64,000 nt of DNA from Parahoeflea alexandrii (GTDB lineage Bacteria; Pseudomonadota; Alphaproteobacteria; Rhizobiales; Rhizobiaceae). Each line of letters begins with the position of its first letter. The stretch's first letter is position 1. Made by a program: the position numbers and the translations under genes. This document shows, one piece after another, positions 1-7,880 of the stretch. The notes beneath the pieces are model-generated. The model saw only the letters and a list, made by a program, of their open reading frames with translations, did not search any database and was not told the DNA's origin. The stretch is from the NCBI RefSeq assembly GCF_024105735.1, contig NZ_JAAAML010000001.1:1001809-1065808 (forward strand), read 5' to 3'.

Positions 1-78
1 GGGCTGTGGACGCCGAAGAGCAATTCGGCCAAGTTTGCGCTTGGCGAGTTCGCCGGACAGGTGTCCGGTCAGCAATGA
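1..78 (+). CDS. cobN: C-terminal end of a truncated protein, probably cobaltochelatase subunit CobN
   Basis: An open frame runs in from the left edge and ends at a TGA at 76-78, giving the last 25 residues of a protein beginning GLWTPKSNSAKFALGEF. A Gly-Leu-Trp followed by a short basic, Asn-Ser tail resembles the end of large CobN/magnesium-chelatase H subunits, and in rhizobia cobN commonly lies directly upstream of cobO, found here at 647. CobN is the large subunit that inserts cobalt into hydrogenobyrinic acid a,c-diamide together with CobS and CobT. The name rests mainly on gene order, because too little of the protein is visible; any other protein with a similar tail remains possible. 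Confidence 0.45.
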   Translation, partial: GLWTPKSNSAKFALGEFAGQVSGQQ

Positions 79-140
79 CCGCGGCGAGGCCAGCGGTCGA
101 CAGCGGAAAAGATGGCAGCGCAAGGGAATGAGGGCAGTGC

Positions 141-587
141 ATGACGATTGAAATCACCGTGGACGAAAGCGGGGATGCCGAATTTGCCGCAACGGTCGAG
201 GCGATTGTAGACGAGCCGGCTGCCCGGCTGGGCCATCCGTTCGATCCGGTGCCGCTGCACCTCAAGGCAGTCGACGCCGGTGGCCGGCTGGCGGGCGGGT
301 TGACCGCGCATTCGGTGCAGCGCTGGCTGTTTGTCAAGCTGCTTGGCGTTGCCGAGGAGCAGCGGGGCAGCGGGATTGGACGAAAGCTGCTTGCCAGGGC
401 GGAAGAGATTGCCCGGCAGCGCGGCCTCGTCGGCATCTATCTCGACACGTTCGAGTTTCAGGCGCCGCGGTTTTATGAGAGCCTGGGTTATAACGAGTGC
501 GGCCGGTTGCCCGCCCATGACGGTGCACCGCAGCGGATCTGGTTTGCCAAGACCTTTGATCTCAGCGGGACTGCCAAGACGCAATAG
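141..587 (+). CDS. GNAT family N-acetyltransferase
   Basis: This 148-residue protein has the acetyl-CoA binding signature RGSGIGRKLL (about residues 76-85) followed by a helix and the typical GNAT end pattern PRFYESLGY near residue 115. The size fits a single-domain GNAT enzyme, which transfers an acetyl group from acetyl-CoA to an amine; the acceptor cannot be read from the sequence. It begins at ATG 141 behind a purine-rich GAATGAGGG. It sits between the probable cobN end and cobO on the same strand, so it is likely co-transcribed with cobalamin genes, but nothing in it points to a step of that pathway. Confident in the family, not in a substrate. Confidence 0.85.
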   Translation: MTIEITVDESGDAEFAATVEAIVDEPAARLGHPFDPVPLHLKAVDAGGRLAGGLTAHSVQRWLFVKLLGVAEEQRGSGIGRKLLARAEEIARQRGLVGIYLDTFEFQAPRFYESLGYNECGRLPAHDGAPQRIWFAKTFDLSGTAKTQ

Positions 588-646
588 AAGCCCCCGCCGC
601 AGCTATGCTGCTCGCCGGGTGAGATGATGGACAGGATGGATACGAG

Positions 647-1285
647 ATGAGCGAACGCGGGAAAATCACCGACGGCATGAGCGAGGAAGAACTCAATGCC
701 CGCCACGCCGAGAAGATGAAGAAGAAGAAGGCGGCGCGCGACAAGATCATCGCCACCAAGACGATCGAGAAAGGGCTGGTGATCGTTCACACCGGCAAGG
801 GCAAGGGCAAGTCGACGGCTGCCTTCGGCATGATCTTCCGTGCCATCGGCAACGGCATGAAGGTCGGCGTGGTCCAGTTCGTCAAGGGCAAGTGGTCGAC
901 CGGCGAACGCAAGGTGCTCGAAGCGTTTCCCGAGCAGGTGACCATGGCCACCATGGGCGAGGGGTTCACCTGGGAGACCCAGGACCGCAATCGCGACATC
1001 GCCGCAGCCCGCGAAGCCTGGGACAAGGCACGCGAGATGATCATGGACCCGGAAATCGACATGGTGCTGTGCGACGAACTCAACATTGTGCTTCGCTACG
1101 ATTATCTCGATGTCAACGAGGTGATCGAGACGCTCAAGGCCAAGCCGGAGATGAAACATGTGATCATCACCGGCCGCAACGCCAAGGAAGAGCTGATCGA
1201 ATTTGCCGACCTGGTGACAGAGATGGAGATGGTGAAGCATCCTTTCCGTTCCGGTGTGAAAGCGCAGATCGGCGTGGAATTCTGA
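647..1285 (+). CDS. cobO: Cob(I)yrinic acid a,c-diamide adenosyltransferase
   Basis: CobO attaches the 5'-deoxyadenosyl group of ATP to the reduced cobalt of corrinoids after cobalt insertion, and also salvages corrinoids. The 212-residue product has a Lys-rich N-terminal helix (KMKKKKAARDK, around residue 25), a P-loop GKGKGKST near residue 50 and the family block VQFVKGKWSTGER near residue 79, followed by the DMVLCDELN acid motif around residue 143. Length and motif order match BtuR/CobO enzymes. It follows a GNAT gene and the probable cobN tail, and a small EamA gene starts 13 bases after its stop. Cytoplasmic. Identification is firm. Confidence 0.97.
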   Translation: MSERGKITDGMSEEELNARHAEKMKKKKAARDKIIATKTIEKGLVIVHTGKGKGKSTAAFGMIFRAIGNGMKVGVVQFVKGKWSTGERKVLEAFPEQVTMATMGEGFTWETQDRNRDIAAAREAWDKAREMIMDPEIDMVLCDELNIVLRYDYLDVNEVIETLKAKPEMKHVIITGRNAKEELIEFADLVTEMEMVKHPFRSGVKAQIGVEF

Positions 1286-1298
1286 CAGGCGAGGGCAG

Positions 1299-1733
1299 AT
1301 GATGGGGCTTACGGCAAATTGGCAGTTCTGGGCCCTGGTGGCGGCGGTTTTCGCCGCCCTCACGGCGATCTTCGCCAAGGTCGGCATCAGCGAAATCGAC
1401 AGCGATCTGGCCACTTTCATCCGCACCTGCGTGATTGTCCTGGTTCTGGGCGCCATCCTGACGGCGATGGGGAAATGGCGAGCGCCGCAGACCATCCCCG
1501 TCAAGACCTGGGTGTTCCTTACTCTGTCTGGACTTGCCACCGGCGCGTCATGGCTTGCCTATTTTCGCGCGCTCAAGCTCGGTGATGCCGCCCGCGTAGC
1601 CCCGCTCGACAAGTTATCGATCGTGCTGGTGGCGATCTTCGGCGTGCTGTTTCTGGGCGAACACCTTTCGATGATGAACTGGTTCGGCGTCGCCCTGATT
1701 GCTACGGGCGCGATTTTTCTGGCGGTGTTCTAA
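1299..1733 (+). CDS. EamA-family (DMT superfamily) transporter, single-domain form
   Basis: This is a 144-residue hydrophobic protein with about five membrane segments: WALVAAVFAALTAIFAKVG at the start, a central VLVLGAILTAMG stretch, WVFLTLSGLATGASWLAYF, a conserved AARVAPLDKLSIVLVAIFGV helix and a final ALIATGAIFLAVF helix. These are the hallmarks of one EamA repeat; full-length members carry two, so this half-size protein presumably works as a dimer, like small multidrug resistance proteins. The substrate is unknown. ATG 1299 is followed by a second ATG at 1302, with GAGGG upstream. It closely follows cobO and converges on the TauE gene with only four bases between the stops. Confidence 0.85.
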   Translation: MMGLTANWQFWALVAAVFAALTAIFAKVGISEIDSDLATFIRTCVIVLVLGAILTAMGKWRAPQTIPVKTWVFLTLSGLATGASWLAYFRALKLGDAARVAPLDKLSIVLVAIFGVLFLGEHLSMMNWFGVALIATGAIFLAVF

Positions 1734-1737
1734 CCGG

Positions 1738-2523
1738 TCAGATCCCGAACCAGACCCGCGCCGGGTTTGCCGGATCGCTGATCAGTTTGACGGCCAGCGC
1801 CACGCAGGTGATGACCAGCAACGGCTTGATGATTCTGGCGCCGTTCTTCATGGCAAGGCGGGATCCCGTCTGCGCGCCCAGAAACTGAGCGGCGCCCATC
1901 ATCAGCCCGATTTTCCAGGAGATGACGCCGACAAAGGCGAAGACGGCGAAGGCGCCGAGATTGGAGGCGAAGTTCAGGAGCTTCGTATGCGCGGTGGCCT
2001 TGAGCAGGCCATAGCCTGCAAGGGCTACAAAGGCGAGCATGAAGAAGGAGCCGGTACCGGGGCCGAAAACGCCGTCGTAGAAACCGATCAGCGGCACGAC
2101 AAGCAATCCGAACAGGAAGGGTGAGAGGCGCCGGGCACGATCAATGTCGTCCATGTTTGGCTTGAGTGCGAAGTAAAGTGCGATGGCGACCAGCAGGAAC
2201 GGCAGGAAGGCGCGGAACACATCGCCGGGAATGACCGTGGCGAGCAGCGCGCCGAGCGCGGCCCCAAGTGCGGCGAGTGCCGCAGGTGCAAGCTGGGTCC
2301 TGAGATCGACATGGCCCTTGCGGGCATAGGCGAGGGTGGCCGAGGCGGAGCCGAACAGTCCCTGCAGCTTGTTGGTGCCGAGTGCCTCGACCGGGCTCAA
2401 GCCAGCCAGCAGAAGCGCGGGAACTGCAATCAGGCCCCCGCCGCCGGCAATCGAATCGACAAAGCCGGCCATGAATGCAGCAGCAAGCAGCAACAGGGTG
2501 AGTGTGAGCGTCAGGTCTTCCAT
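1738..2523 (-). CDS. TauE/SafE family sulfite exporter / membrane permease
   Basis: The protein is an integral membrane protein of 261 residues. Its first helix carries the family hallmark FMAGFVDSIAGGGGLIAVPALL, followed by SPVEALGTNKLQGLFG, which is diagnostic of TauE/SafE (DUF81) permeases; a second matching repeat (GFYDGVFGPGTGSFFMLAFV) lies in the C-terminal half. Family members export sulfite, sulfoacetate or other organosulfur anions, but many have no assigned substrate. I chose ATG 2523 because the region further upstream is polar, arginine-rich and unlike the family. The gene is alone on this strand and diverges from the TerB genes; no partner for taurine or sulfonate breakdown is adjacent, so the substrate stays open. 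Confidence 0.88.
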   Translation of the reverse strand: MEDLTLTLTLLLLAAAFMAGFVDSIAGGGGLIAVPALLLAGLSPVEALGTNKLQGLFGSASATLAYARKGHVDLRTQLAPAALAALGAALGALLATVIPGDVFRAFLPFLLVAIALYFALKPNMDDIDRARRLSPFLFGLLVVPLIGFYDGVFGPGTGSFFMLAFVALAGYGLLKATAHTKLLNFASNLGAFAVFAFVGVISWKIGLMMGAAQFLGAQTGSRLAMKNGARIIKPLLVITCVALAVKLISDPANPARVWFGI

Positions 2524-2663
2524 GGACAAGCCTGTCTGGCGGGGAGTTGGATGCAGGAACGCGGCGCGACCTATTGCATGCCGGGCGGCTATGGACAATC
2601 GACCGGTGTGAGGTACTTTTTTTGGAAGAGGGGGAATCACCCGGGCCTGAGGGGGCTGACGTG

Positions 2664-3113
2664 ATGAAGGGGCTTTTTGCTTCGATTGCCGGTTTGTTCG
2701 AGCGCAAACCGCATTTGCCCGGCAAACTCGGTGAACTCTCCGAGGATCCGGTCGCACTGGCGGAAATCCTGGTGCTGTTCCGGATGGTTCTTGCCGACGG
2801 GATTGTGCAACCGTCTCAACTGACCACCTTCGAGCGGATCTGCGAACAGCATTTCGGCATCAGCCGGCGGGATATGCCGGAATTGCACACGCTTCTCGAT
2901 TCGCCCAGGGCCCGCTCCTATGACACCCAGGCTTTCACGCTGCTGGGTCAGCTTGACACCGAAGCGCGAACCAGCCTTCTTGATGACATGATACGGATCG
3001 CCGACGCCAATATCGTCAGGGATGAGCGGGACGACAGGCTGATCCGCAGAACGGCCAGCTTGCTGGGTCTGGACCTGGCGGCCGCCGAAGCGGAAAAAAG
3101 GAACAGGTCATGA
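2664..3113 (+). CDS. TerB-like protein (first of a tandem pair)
   Basis: This 149-residue, mostly helical protein has two acidic helices of the TerB type: ILVLFRMVLADGIVQPSQL (about residues 33-51) and LLDDMIRIADANIVRDERD (about 105-123). TerB domains bind metal ions through acidic residues and occur in tellurite-resistance and stress or membrane-associated systems; the cellular role of this type is unclear. A GTG at 2661 immediately precedes ATG 2664; either could be the start. Its stop overlaps the start of the next gene as ATGA, so the two are translationally coupled. It differs from its partner by an N-terminal KGLFASIAGLFERKP segment. No terC, terD or other ter genes are nearby. Confidence 0.8.
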   Translation: MKGLFASIAGLFERKPHLPGKLGELSEDPVALAEILVLFRMVLADGIVQPSQLTTFERICEQHFGISRRDMPELHTLLDSPRARSYDTQAFTLLGQLDTEARTSLLDDMIRIADANIVRDERDDRLIRRTASLLGLDLAAAEAEKRNRS

Positions 3114-3532
3114 ATGATGCAGCGGGCAAGAGCGCGGGATTTGCGGAGCGGGTCAGAGCTTTTGTTGAAAGCCACGCTTCACTCAGCCGGGTGGCTCACG
3201 ACCCGGTGCTGACGGCGGAACTGCTTCTCCTGGTCCGGATGTCGTTTGCCGACAAGTCCGTCGAACCGGAGGAGGCCGATGCCTTCGCGGCAATCTGCAC
3301 GCGGCTGCTGGGACTCCATGCGGACGAACTCAAGGATATCCTCAAGTATCTCAATGATTTCGGATACGAAACAACGGACGCGCAGGCCGCTTCCATGCTG
3401 GCCGGTCTCGATGAAGCACGCAAACGCGAGATCCTTGATCACCTGGCCATCATTGCCAAGGCCGACGGTGAGGTGGATGCGCGCGAGCGGCGTCTGCTTG
3501 AGGCTACCGCCCGGCGCCTGGGCTTTGCCTGA
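3110..3532 (+). CDS. TerB-like protein (second of a tandem pair)
   Basis: The 140-residue product again shows the TerB pattern of two short acidic helices: ELLLLVRMSFADKSVEPEEAD near residues 37-57 and LDHLAIIAKADGEVDARERR near residues 113-132. The second has the D-G-E-V-D loop typical of TerB metal-binding sites. Both proteins align in length and organisation, so they look like an old duplication whose products may form a heteromer. Translation is coupled to the upstream gene through an ATGA overlap. The next gene on this strand starts about 270 bases later, so the pair probably forms its own unit. Function is not assignable beyond the family. Confidence 0.8.
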   Translation: MNDAAGKSAGFAERVRAFVESHASLSRVAHDPVLTAELLLLVRMSFADKSVEPEEADAFAAICTRLLGLHADELKDILKYLNDFGYETTDAQAASMLAGLDEARKREILDHLAIIAKADGEVDARERRLLEATARRLGFA

Positions 3533-3558
3533 ACCGGGTTTCTGCCGGTGTTTGTGGT

Positions 3559-3572
3559 CTGACGCAGATCAG
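3559..3572. promoter_or_regulatory. Imperfect FNR/FixK-type box upstream of the cbiX operon
   Basis: CTGACGCAGATCAG differs from the FNR/FixK consensus TTGAY-N4-RTCAA only in its two outermost bases, which change symmetrically so the dyad is kept. It lies about 230 bases before the small membrane protein gene that starts the cbiX-cob operon and 27 bases after the second terB gene. The window also encodes an FNR-type regulator at 25480. Whether the site is bound is unknown, and a promoter could not be placed at a fixed distance. The rest of 3533-3800 shows no convincing gene and no cobalamin-riboswitch box. Confidence 0.35.
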
Positions 3573-3800
3573 GCAATGGCTGGCGCATTCGGAGTTTGAC
3601 CTCGAAATCCCGAACGCCTATGACTCGCCCCATGTGCGACGGCGCCTGATGACAGGCTGAGAGATATTCCGGTGCGGCCGACTTAAATCAAGGGCCAACT
3701 CCGGTGCTGTCCGGTTCGGTAGGACGGGATGCGGCTTCAGAGTCTGCGTCCCTTCATCCGGCGTATCGTGCTGTTTTTGTCACGTTGTCCGGAGGCCCCG

Positions 3801-4040
3801 ATGCGCATGCTTGTATTATCCGCCCTTGTTTCTGTCCTGACAGCGCAGTCCGCGTTTGCCCATGGCGGCCATGTCGGTGACCTTGCCGGACATTCGCACT
3901 GGGTCGGTTGGGCCGCCGCGGCGGCTGCGGGAGCGATCGCGGCCTGGGCCATCAAGCGCGGCAGCAAGAGCAAGGCTGCCGGCGAGGACACATCAGACAA
4001 GGCCGATAACGGCAAAGAAACCGAAACTGCGGAAGCCTGA
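3801..4040 (+). CDS. Small His-containing membrane protein, DUF6732-like
   Basis: The product is 79 residues: a cleavable-looking signal peptide (MRMLVLSALVSVLTAQSAFA), a short histidine-rich segment (HGGHVGDLAGHSHW, about residues 21-34), one membrane helix of alanines and glycines, and a charged acidic tail. Proteins of this design, which I believe correspond to DUF6732, occur next to cbiX genes in alphaproteobacteria; the family name is from memory. ATG 3801 was chosen because it places the signal peptide at the N-terminus and follows a GGAGG ribosome site. cbiX starts four bases after the stop. The exposed histidines suggest metal (cobalt or nickel) binding at the periplasmic face, which is inference. 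Confidence 0.72.
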   Translation: MRMLVLSALVSVLTAQSAFAHGGHVGDLAGHSHWVGWAAAAAAGAIAAWAIKRGSKSKAAGEDTSDKADNGKETETAEA

Positions 4041-4043
4041 ATC

Positions 4044-5276
4044 ATGAGCAAGAACGGGATCCCCGAAATGACCGGCATCATGGTTTGTGGCCATGGCAGC
4101 CGCAACCAAAATGCAGCCCGCGAGTTTGCAACGGTCGCGGAAGGCCTGAAGGCGCGCTATCCGGATGTTCCGGTGGAATATGGCTATCTGGAATTCTGCA
4201 ACCCAGTGATCTCCGAAGGTCTCGACCGCTTGCGCGCCAAGGGCGTCACTCGCGTTCTGGCTGTTCCCGGCATGCTGTTTGCCGCAGGTCACGCGAAGAA
4301 CGACATTCCGTCCGTGCTCAACACCTACCAGGCGCAAAACCCCGGAACGGTGATCAATTACGGCCGCGAACTCGGCATCGACCTGAAGATGATCCGGGCT
4401 GCAGGCGCGCGGATCCAGGAGGCACTGGACACCGCCAACCGGGAGCAGGGCGAGGTGGCGCTTCATGACACGCTTCTGATGGTGGTCGGCCGGGGATCAT
4501 CCGATCCCGACGCCAATTCGAACGTGTCGAAAGTGATGCGGATGCTGTGGGAAGGCTTCGGCTTCGGCTGGGGCGAAACCTGCTATTCCGGCGTCACCTT
4601 TCCGCTCGTCGGCCCCGGGCTCAGCCATGCGGCGAAGCTCGGCTACAAGCGCATCATCGTGTTTCCCTACTTCCTGTTCACCGGTGTGCTGGTCAAGCGG
4701 ATCTATTCGGAGACCGACGCGGTGGCGGCCAACCATCCCGAGATCCAGTTCATCAAGGCGTCCTATCTTAGCGATCATCCGCTGGTGCTCGACACCTTCC
4801 AGGACCGGGTGCAGGAGATTGTCGAAGGCCAGGCCCTGATGAACTGCCAGATGTGCAAGTACCGCGAGCAGGTGCTGGGCTTCGAGGCCGAGGTCGGGCT
4901 GCCGCAGGAAAGCCATCACCACCACGTCGAGGGCATTGGCGGCGGGCTGGAAAACTGCCCCTGCAAGGGCGATTGCGATGCCTCCTGCCGGGACGAGGAT
5001 TTCTGCAAGGCGCACGGCTTGCCGTGGACGCCGGTGCACAGCCATGCAAGCCCGGCGCCGCTCGAACCGGTGCATGACCATTCCCATGATCACGGCCATC
5101 CGCATGATCACTCACACGATCATGCCCATGGTCACTCGCATGACCATGATCACGGGCACGGCCACTCGCATGATCACGATCACAGCCATGGCCATGCGCA
5201 CGATCATCATCACCATCCCTATCCGCATGCCGACCATCCGCATGGGCCGCGCTCGATGGAAAAAAAGAAGAGCTGA
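4044..5276 (+). CDS. cbiX: Sirohydrochlorin cobaltochelatase CbiX, long form with Cys-rich and His-rich tail
   Basis: CbiX inserts cobalt into sirohydrochlorin in the early-cobalt B12 route. The 410-residue protein starts with the chelatase motif GIMVCGHGSRNQNAAREF, giving a catalytic histidine near residue 17, and a second chelatase-like half begins near residue 145 (LLMVVGRGSSDPDANSN). Residues 266-271 read MNCQMC, matching the MXCXXC motif reported for the 4Fe-4S cluster of Bacillus megaterium CbiX. A further Cys cluster follows at residues 305, 307, 311, 315 and 321, then a run of His-Asp/His-Gly/His-Ser repeats at residues 344-400. The gene is four bases after the small His-containing membrane protein and four before cobH. 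Family assignment is firm; its role beside late-cobalt genes is not. Confidence 0.9.
   Translation: MSKNGIPEMTGIMVCGHGSRNQNAAREFATVAEGLKARYPDVPVEYGYLEFCNPVISEGLDRLRAKGVTRVLAVPGMLFAAGHAKNDIPSVLNTYQAQNPGTVINYGRELGIDLKMIRAAGARIQEALDTANREQGEVALHDTLLMVVGRGSSDPDANSNVSKVMRMLWEGFGFGWGETCYSGVTFPLVGPGLSHAAKLGYKRIIVFPYFLFTGVLVKRIYSETDAVAANHPEIQFIKASYLSDHPLVLDTFQDRVQEIVEGQALMNCQMCKYREQVLGFEAEVGLPQESHHHHVEGIGGGLENCPCKGDCDASCRDEDFCKAHGLPWTPVHSHASPAPLEPVHDHSHDHGHPHDHSHDHAHGHSHDHDHGHGHSHDHDHSHGHAHDHHHHPYPHADHPHGPRSMEKKKS
5073..5243 (+). repeat. Low-complexity His-codon repeat inside cbiX
   Basis: This stretch consists almost wholly of CAT/CAC codons alternating with GAT/GAC, GGC, TCC/TCG and GCC. It encodes irregular HDHSHDHGH-type units covering about 57 residues, more than half of them histidine. 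The periodicity of two codons is clear, but unit order varies, consistent with growth by slippage followed by drift. In CbiX and in metal chaperones such tails bind or store cobalt or nickel. Copy number may vary between strains. Confidence 0.9.
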
Positions 5277-5279
5277 ACC

Positions 5280-5921
5280 TTGACCGCGTCAACGCCCATC
5301 CGTGATCCGGCGGAAATCTACCGGCGGTCATTCGCCATCATCCAGGCGGAAGCGGATCTTGCGCGTTTTGGCGCGGACACAAGGTCGGTCGTGGTGCGGA
5401 TGATCCATGCCTGCGGCATGGTCGATCTGGCTGACGACATTGTCGTGTCGGACGGTTTTGCCCGGAGCGCGCGGGCGGCGCTGGAAGCGGGCGCGCCGGT
5501 CCTTTGCGACGCGGAGATGGTGCGACATGGCGTGATTGCGCGGCTGATGCCGGCGGGCAACGATGTGATCTGCCTGCTCAATGATCCGCAGGTGCGCGAG
5601 ATCGCAGCGCGCGATGCGACCACGCGGTCGGCGGCGCAGGTTGATCTCTGGGCCGGGTTGATGGGCGGAGCGGTGATCGCCATCGGCAATGCGCCGACGG
5701 CGCTGTTCCGACTGCTCGAGCTGATCGATGCCGGGGCGTCCAGGCCGGCTGCCATCATCGGCATACCGGTTGGCTTTGTCGGCGCTGCGGAAAGCAAGGA
5801 AGCGTTGGCTGCCGATCCGCGCGGCGTCGAGTTCCTGACGGTCAGGGGCCGTCGTGGCGGCAGCGCGCTGGCGAGCGCGGCCGTGAACGCGATTGCCGGG
5901 GGGCTCGAAGGTCATGGCTGA
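5280..5921 (+). CDS. cobH: Precorrin-8X methylmutase
   Basis: CobH moves the C11 methyl group to C12, turning precorrin-8X into hydrogenobyrinic acid. The 213-residue protein contains [20 protein letters not shown] near residues 37-56 with the catalytic histidine in MIHACGM (residue 43), and family blocks [11 protein letters not shown] and [18 protein letters not shown]. The start appears to be TTG at 5280, preceded by the purine-rich AAAGAAGAG at the end of cbiX; no better ATG exists before the conserved N-terminal helix. The stop overlaps the start of cobL by eight bases, in keeping with the tightly packed operon. Length and motifs are normal for the family. Confidence 0.96.
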   Translation: MTASTPIRDPAEIYRRSFAIIQAEADLARFGADTRSVVVRMIHACGMVDLADDIVVSDGFARSARAALEAGAPVLCDAEMVRHGVIARLMPAGNDVICLLNDPQVREIAARDATTRSAAQVDLWAGLMGGAVIAIGNAPTALFRLLELIDAGASRPAAIIGIPVGFVGAAESKEALAADPRGVEFLTVRGRRGGSALASAAVNAIAGGLEGHG

Positions 5922-7155
5922 CGATGCCGCCAACCGAACGCCCTGGCTCACCATCATCGGCATCGGCGACAACGGCCTCGACAGCCTGACCCCGCCGGCA
6001 CGGCTGCTGTTCGATGCGGCCCAGACCATCATTGCGCCCGAGCGCGTGCTGGCAAGGTTCGATTGCGGGGCGCGCGAAACCATCCCCTGGACCTTCGGGA
6101 TCAAGGAAACGATCGCACTGGTAATGGCGCGGCGGGGAACGCCGGTGACCATTCTGGCGACGGGCGACCCGATGTTCTTCGGCGTCGGCGCGACCTTGAT
6201 GCGCCAGCTCGATGCCAGCGAAATGCGGGTGATCCCGTCGCCGTCAGCCTTCTCGCTGGCTGCCGCCCGGCTCGGCTGGGCGCTGCAGGACGTGGCGATG
6301 ATTTCGCTGCATGGACGCTCGGTGCACGGCTTGGCCTCGCATGTTCATCCGGATGCGCGGATCATCGCGCTGACCTCGACCGGGAAGACGGTGATCGAGG
6401 CATCGCAGATCCTCAGCGCCCGCGGCTATGGCCGCTCCGAGATGCACGTGCTCGAGCACATCGGCGGTCCGGACGAACGCACGAAAGTGATCCGCGCCGA
6501 CCGGATCGCCGCCGACAGGCCGCATTTCGCCGACTTCAACACCCTGGCAATTTCTTGCGTGGCGCAGCCGGGAACGGTTCTGCTGCCATCGGTTCCGGGG
6601 TTGCCAGACGATGCATTCGAGCATGACGGGCAACTGACCAAGCGCGAGGTGCGCGCGGTGACCCTGTCGCGGCTTGGACCGGTGCCCGGCGGTTTGATGT
6701 GGGATGTCGGCGCCGGGTGCGGATCGATCGGCATCGAGTGGATCCGCGCGGCGCGCGGGGCCAGGGCGATTGCCATTGAGGTCAACGAGGCTCGCAGGAA
6801 GATGGCGGCGCACAACGCGATGACGCTGGGTGCGCCTGGTCTCGACATTGTCGCCGGAACCGCGCCGGATGCGCTCGCGGATCTCGAGATGCCGGACGCG
6901 GTTTTCATCGGCGGCGGCGTTTCCAATGACGGTGTGTTTGAAGCCGTATGGGACGCGCTCAAGCCCTTCGGGCGGCTGGTCGCGAACGCTGTGACAGTGG
7001 AGGGCGAGGCGCGGTTGTTCGCTCTGCAATCCGTTCATGGCGGTGAGTTGGTGCGCTTGCAGGTGAGCCGGGCCGAACCTGTCGGGCGCTATCTCGGATG
7101 GAAGCCACTGATGCCGGTGACAATATGGTCGGTGACAAAGGGGCTCGATGCATGA
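5914..7155 (+). CDS. cobL: Precorrin-6Y C5,C15-methyltransferase (decarboxylating)
   Basis: CobL methylates C5 and C15 of precorrin-6B and removes the acetate carboxyl at C12. The 413-residue protein is the full fusion. The N-terminal CbiE-like domain has [16 protein letters not shown] at the start and [14 protein letters not shown] near residue 80. The C-terminal CbiT-like domain (from about residue 235) has the SAM-binding block [15 protein letters not shown] and the acidic loop [14 protein letters not shown]. The start is ATG 5914, overlapping the cobH end; an upstream TTG in frame is unlikely. The stop overlaps the cobI start as ATGA. Firm assignment. Confidence 0.96.
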   Translation: MADDAANRTPWLTIIGIGDNGLDSLTPPARLLFDAAQTIIAPERVLARFDCGARETIPWTFGIKETIALVMARRGTPVTILATGDPMFFGVGATLMRQLDASEMRVIPSPSAFSLAAARLGWALQDVAMISLHGRSVHGLASHVHPDARIIALTSTGKTVIEASQILSARGYGRSEMHVLEHIGGPDERTKVIRADRIAADRPHFADFNTLAISCVAQPGTVLLPSVPGLPDDAFEHDGQLTKREVRAVTLSRLGPVPGGLMWDVGAGCGSIGIEWIRAARGARAIAIEVNEARRKMAAHNAMTLGAPGLDIVAGTAPDALADLEMPDAVFIGGGVSNDGVFEAVWDALKPFGRLVANAVTVEGEARLFALQSVHGGELVRLQVSRAEPVGRYLGWKPLMPVTIWSVTKGLDA

Positions 7156-7880
7156 CCGGAAAACTCTACGGGCTGGGGCTTGGTCCCGGCGACCCGGACC
7201 TGATCACGCTGAAGGCGCACCGTATCCTCAGGGTTGTGCCGGTGATCGCCTGGCCGGCGCCGGATACGGGCCCGAGTTTCGCGCGCGCGATTGCCGCCCC
7301 GCACCTGCCCGGCGGGCAGACGGAAATTCCCATCGTGGTGCCGATGCGGACCGAACGGTTTCCGGCGCGCGATGTCTACGACAAGGCTTCAGGCGAGATC
7401 GCGGCGCATCTCGATGCGGGGCGCGACGTGGCGGTGCTGTGCGAGGGCGATCCGTTCTTCTATGGCTCGTTCATGTATGTGTTCGAGCGGTTGGCCGGAC
7501 AGTACCCGACGGAAGTGGTGCCGGGCGTCTCCTCGATGATGGCGGCGGCAAGCGCCGCGGGCCGTCCGCTGGCGGCGCGCAACGATGTCTTGAGCGTCGT
7601 GCCGGGTCCACTTGGCGATGAAGAGCTCACAAATCGATTCAACGCGGCGGATGCATTAGCGATCATTAAGATAGGCAGGCATTTCAAGCGCTTGAGGGCG
7701 CTGATTGAAAAGTTGAATCTCCTGCCTCATGCAATCTATGTGGAACGGGTTTCGCTCGACGCGGAGCGGCTGATGCCGCTTGCCGATGTGCCTGAAGACA
7801 CGGCCCCGTATTTTTCGATGATTCTCATTTACAAGGGCGGCGAGGACTGGATCCAGAAGCTGCCCGGGAGCAAGCCATGA
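7152..7880 (+). CDS. cobI: Precorrin-2 C20-methyltransferase
   Basis: CobI adds the C20 methyl group to precorrin-2, giving precorrin-3A, with S-adenosylmethionine as donor. The 242-residue product opens with the tetrapyrrole methyltransferase motif LYGLGLGPGDPDLITLKA and has the second family motif VAVLCEGDPFFYGSFMYVF near residue 96 and the block VVPGVSSMMAAASAAGRPLA near residue 120. ATG 7152 overlaps the cobL stop as ATGA, and its own stop overlaps the next start in the same way, so the operon is translationally coupled throughout. Length is usual for CobI/CbiL. Confidence 0.96.
   Translation: MTGKLYGLGLGPGDPDLITLKAHRILRVVPVIAWPAPDTGPSFARAIAAPHLPGGQTEIPIVVPMRTERFPARDVYDKASGEIAAHLDAGRDVAVLCEGDPFFYGSFMYVFERLAGQYPTEVVPGVSSMMAAASAAGRPLAARNDVLSVVPGPLGDEELTNRFNAADALAIIKIGRHFKRLRALIEKLNLLPHAIYVERVSLDAERLMPLADVPEDTAPYFSMILIYKGGEDWIQKLPGSKP

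Noticed and set aside
3559-3660. A 34-codon stretch ending at 3660 whose translation looks protein-like (LTQIRQWLAHSEFDLEIP and so on).
   Set aside because: It has no start codon or ribosome site, and its beginning coincides with the FNR-like dyad. It may be a decayed remnant, but I cannot support it as a gene.
5073-5243. A CRISPR-like or tandem repeat array.
   Set aside because: The periodicity comes from alternating His codons in the cbiX tail; there are no spacers and no cas genes.
5279-5293. TTGACCGCGTCAA at the cobH start as a possible FNR box.
   Set aside because: The dyad has a three-base spacer (13 bases in total) rather than the four of FNR/FixK sites, and lies over the start codon of cobH.
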